Shown here in pieces: positions 14,323 to 16,777 of a stretch of DNA of 16,777 bases (position 1 is the stretch's first letter; each line of letters starts with the position of its first letter). Source of the stretch: Betaproteobacteria bacterium (GTDB lineage Bacteria; Pseudomonadota; Gammaproteobacteria; Burkholderiales; Casimicrobiaceae); NCBI GenBank assembly GCA_013298455.1, contig JAAFHR010000013.1, positions 1 to 16,777 of the forward strand, read 5' to 3'. Under the pieces are notes generated by a model, which searched no databases, had not been told where the DNA came from, and worked only from the letters and a program-made list of their open reading frames with translations. A program made the position numbers and the translations under genes.

Positions 14323-15684
14323 ATGGTTTTCAGCGGCACAGAATACGAATTTGAGCTTCGGACTGTTCCAAACAGGTCGAAGCGGCGGTTGTTTCTGAAC
14401 GGCAGCGAGTTGCCAAACCTTGGCGATACGTCGCACCAAAACTTATGGGTCGTTACGCTTGCTTTGCGCGAATCGCTGCAACAGAGGCTGAGGTGTGACG
14501 TAGCGGTCGAGATGAGAACGATACAACACATCAAGAACCGCTGCATCGCAGCCACTAAGTTGATTCCAATAGAGGAAGCGCGCTCGATTGCTTCGAAATG
14601 CATGACGGCACTCTCCAGCTTAAAACCGGAATGGGTCACACGAATTGCCGGGGAGGTTACGTTGCGCTTTGACGTCTTCCCAAAAATGACGTTTTCTCTT
14701 GACGGAACACCAGTCAAGCCTTGTATCGCCCGAACACAGATACAGTTTTTCCGTTGGGTTGGCGAACTGTTGGGAATTTCTCCAAGTACTCCTACACCTG
14801 TGGCTTCGTCGATGAGAATGTCGCTTAATGAGCGACTGGTGGATTGTGAGTCTCGATACGAGCGGTTGGTCGATCCACGCATTGCTTCGACCAAGTCGAC
14901 ATCGATGGGGCTTAGCACGTTGCATGCTGAACTACGACGATTGTGTAATGACGCGACGACCTATGGTGACGTTAAAACAAGGCATCGCGCACAGAACCTT
15001 TGGAACGCCTTGCTGGGCTACGCGGCGTACTCACGCATCCATTTGCCAGCAGTGTCTTCTCCGCGTGATTTGCTGGAGCCAGATGCTTGTGCGACCGAGG
15101 TTATGTCCTATGTTTGCCAGCTTTCCTTTGAGTTCGAGAGCACTGCGATAAACGCCTACAGCGCTATAGGACTGTTGCGAGTTTCGGCGCTACATGCGAA
15201 TAGTGCCAGGTTCCGGCACTATCGCGTTGATAAGCACGGAGAGGACAGCAGGGAGTTAGCGTTGCTTGCGTTTTTACTTCGCGACAATCTCCGTGAGGGC
15301 GCTTTCATAGCAGCTGCTGGGGCCTTCGGCATTACCAGTTCAGACACTTGGCAACTTCAGCTGTGTCTCAATATGCTTGAGGCTGCGGAGAGCCACTACC
15401 ACATCACACGTACGCATCAGGCTTACGAGGTTTTGTGTATTGTGGAAGAACTCATTGATCGAATGCAATGGAGCATCGATGCCGATATTCGGGCTGAGCT
15501 GCATCGCGAGTGTGATGCGCTTGCCCGCGATGTTGGTGCACCTCTATCGCATGGCCGCAAGCGTGCGTCGGCTCGAACAGTGTCCAACATTATTGCGTCT
15601 GTCACCGCACGCGCCGTTCCCGGATTGAGCACAAAGTATCACCACTTAGCGTCATCAAGTCACAGATCGAATTACAAACACTGA
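14323..15684 (+). CDS. Helical protein of unknown function, 453 aa
   Basis: The ATG at 14323 has a good ribosome site (AAGGAG, 6 nt upstream) and follows the oxygenase by 44 bp without a terminator, so both are probably co-transcribed. The first 60 residues are mixed strand and helix, and residues about 75-430 look mainly alpha-helical. There is no signal peptide or membrane segment, so it is probably cytoplasmic. Histidines and cysteines are scattered (for example ESHYHITRTHQ near 365-375) but form no metal motif I can name. I do not recognise the family. An antisense frame of 263 residues overlaps the 5' half but has no matching support. Its place between an oxygenase and a small redoxin-like gene suggests a partner or substrate-handling role. 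Confidence 0.75.
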   Translation: MVFSGTEYEFELRTVPNRSKRRLFLNGSELPNLGDTSHQNLWVVTLALRESLQQRLRCDVAVEMRTIQHIKNRCIAATKLIPIEEARSIASKCMTALSSLKPEWVTRIAGEVTLRFDVFPKMTFSLDGTPVKPCIARTQIQFFRWVGELLGISPSTPTPVASSMRMSLNERLVDCESRYERLVDPRIASTKSTSMGLSTLHAELRRLCNDATTYGDVKTRHRAQNLWNALLGYAAYSRIHLPAVSSPRDLLEPDACATEVMSYVCQLSFEFESTAINAYSAIGLLRVSALHANSARFRHYRVDKHGEDSRELALLAFLLRDNLREGAFIAAAGAFGITSSDTWQLQLCLNMLEAAESHYHITRTHQAYEVLCIVEELIDRMQWSIDADIRAELHRECDALARDVGAPLSHGRKRASARTVSNIIASVTARAVPGLSTKYHHLASSSHRSNYKH

Positions 15685-15714
15685 TCGCACGCTCTTGTAA
15701 CGAAAGGAAGTCTC

Positions 15715-16203
15715 ATGCCAGCAGTAATTCTGTGCACCCAAGATGATGTCGAGTACGCGAAGGGGCTTAAGGCCAGTCTGCTCGCCCTTAGCAGAAACTC
15801 GGAAGAACAAATCATTTTGATTGATCCCTACACTCGCAAAGGAATGGAATTTTGTGGTCGGTTGAGTATCAAGTGCCCATCCCAACTTCCCGCGTTGTTA
15901 CTGCCGTCGGAGTCTTTTCGCTCTTGGTACCCGTTTTTGCCGGATCAACTTGTCCGACCAACATGTGACGAGTTTGCGAGATCCTGCAAGCGGCACGTCT
16001 CCGTAGCACGCAGCGCGGACCACTTGCTGGATCCTCCGGCGAGTTTTTTCGAGAGGCCACAAAAGGGATTACGTCTTTTCGCGGCAACGGAAAGTACCAC
16101 GATTTGTGGCGATCACACCGAGCTCGTTCACCGTGTTGCGAGTGCAGCCCGAGCTGTGGGCGCTTTCAATGCGGTGACTGCGGACTCAGGCGTCCGTCAT
16201 TGA
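15715..16203 (+). CDS. Small protein, possible cysteine-poor thioredoxin-like fold
   Basis: A 162-residue product with AAAGGAAG ahead of the ATG, 30 bp after the previous stop. The first 65 residues follow a beta-alpha-beta-alpha-beta pattern (AVILCTQDD, a helix, QIILIDP, a helix, then LPALLLPS) in which LPALLLP sits where thioredoxins have the cis-proline strand. The CxxC pair is absent; only Cys7 is at that position, so thiol-disulphide exchange of the normal type is unlikely. The rest has no recognised motif. It is the last gene of block B and its stop lies 40 bp from the convergent end of the TraH-like gene. The fold assignment is an inference from pattern and may be wrong. Confidence 0.65.
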   Translation: MPAVILCTQDDVEYAKGLKASLLALSRNSEEQIILIDPYTRKGMEFCGRLSIKCPSQLPALLLPSESFRSWYPFLPDQLVRPTCDEFARSCKRHVSVARSADHLLDPPASFFERPQKGLRLFAATESTTICGDHTELVHRVASAARAVGAFNAVTADSGVRH

Positions 16204-16215
16204 CAGACGCTCATC

Positions 16216-16250
16216 GAGGTAGTTTGCGACGGCGTCGACTGCGCTACCTC
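16216..16250. terminator. Hairpin between convergent genes
   Basis: GAGGTAG (16216-16222) pairs with CTACCTC (16244-16250), and an inner CGAC-GGC-GTCG stem sits in the loop. The right arm contains the stop codon of the TraH-like gene. It lacks a T run in either direction, so it is a weak or protein-assisted terminator at best. Confidence 0.4.
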
Positions 16251-16777
16251 ACCGCAGCGTGTGCTTGCCTCATTGTCGTCGAGCGAATGCTCTGTGAGAC
16301 TGACAAGATCGCCTGCATGCGTTGCATGTTTTCTGTTTGCTTTGATTGAAGTTCAGCCAGCTCAGCTTGCAGCCGGGCTTGGTTACCGGTCATCCACTGC
16401 GTAGGTGCCGGTAGATCTGCGTCGCCTTTACTCAGATTTGAAACACCTTTTTTGTTGGACGCAGTGAACATCTGGCTGTAGTGCCTCAACATGTCGCTGG
16501 TCAACGCAATTGTGATGGCGTCAATCATGATGTCTTCAAGCGTTCGACCGACGCTCGCAAGCGCCCAGTGGTTGTGCTTCACCTCCATCAACGCGTAGTG
16601 AGCACCGGGGGGCATTAGACCCAGAAACGCCCGGTAACGTGCATTGTTGTTGAGCGAGCCGCCGTCACGCATCAGACCGAGGATCGAGCTAGCTTTGATT
16701 TCGTAGTCTTTCTCGTCGGTGTTTCCGAATAGATCGCGATGCACCAGCGCGCGCGCGCCGGGAAACACCCCTCGATC
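16244..16777 (-). CDS. traH: C-terminal part of a TraH-like conjugation protein
   Basis: The frame is open to the right edge, so only the last 177 residues are seen; the GTG at 16768 is internal, not a start. The segment contains a hydrophobic/helical stretch (GRTLEDIMIDAITIALTSDML) typical of the middle-to-end of TraH, and ends in a Gln/Glu/Ala-rich coiled-coil tail (about the last 60 residues). TraH is a periplasmic/outer-membrane-linked pilus assembly protein; in F, traH immediately precedes traG. That order is kept here on the minus strand, with block B placed between them. The identification depends partly on this synteny, since I cannot align the fragment. Another MPF-F assembly protein is the main alternative. 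Confidence 0.5.
   Translation of the reverse strand, partial: DRGVFPGARALVHRDLFGNTDEKDYEIKASSILGLMRDGGSLNNNARYRAFLGLMPPGAHYALMEVKHNHWALASVGRTLEDIMIDAITIALTSDMLRHYSQMFTASNKKGVSNLSKGDADLPAPTQWMTGNQARLQAELAELQSKQTENMQRMQAILSVSQSIRSTTMRQAHAAVR

Noticed and set aside
14127..14918. 263-residue minus-strand frame
   Set aside because: It overlaps two plus-strand genes that both have good ribosome sites and short operon spacing; its composition (Ser/Arg-rich, no motif) looks like an antisense shadow.

Overview
The window is part of a conjugative plasmid or integrative conjugative element with an F-type (MPF-F) mating apparatus. The host is most likely a proteobacterium, given the F-type Tra proteins, strong Shine-Dalgarno sites and a GC content that looks mid-50s by eye; Beta- or Gammaproteobacteria is an inference. 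No rRNA, tRNA, insertion sequence or CRISPR array was seen.

Three transfer genes lie on the minus strand. From right to left they are the C-terminal end of a TraH-like protein (cut by the right edge), a very large TraG carrying a C-terminal lytic transglycosylase domain and followed by a small membrane/coiled-coil gene, and a secreted cysteine-rich TraN (cut by the left edge). Two blocks of plus-strand genes interrupt this series.

Block A (about 2450-7671) holds seven genes: two small proteins of unknown function, a MoxR/CobS-like AAA+ ATPase, a CobT-like protein with an N-terminal zincin-like motif and a VWA domain, two tiny membrane proteins and a three-helix membrane protein with a coiled-coil tail. 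Five of its transcription units begin with versions of the same leader. Each leader has an anti-Shine-Dalgarno element (CTCCTT or a variant), an internal hairpin whose stem sequence varies while pairing is kept, and an AAGGAG or GAGGAG ribosome site. Four of the five leaders directly follow a near-identical rho-independent terminator, and a fifth copy of the terminator closes the block. One sigma70-like promoter candidate is visible, at the head of the block beside an operator-like palindrome. This repeated terminator-leader architecture, wrapped around an AAA+/VWA chaperone-like pair, is the most striking signal in the window.

Block B (13334-16203) lies between traH and traG. It is a three-gene operon without those leaders: a clavaminate-synthase/TauD-type Fe(II)/2-oxoglutarate oxygenase with an apparently complete active site, a 453-residue helical protein of unknown family, and a 162-residue protein with a possible cysteine-poor thioredoxin-like fold. 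It diverges from traG and converges on traH. Its function is unknown; an accessory amino-acid or protein hydroxylation system is the simplest guess.
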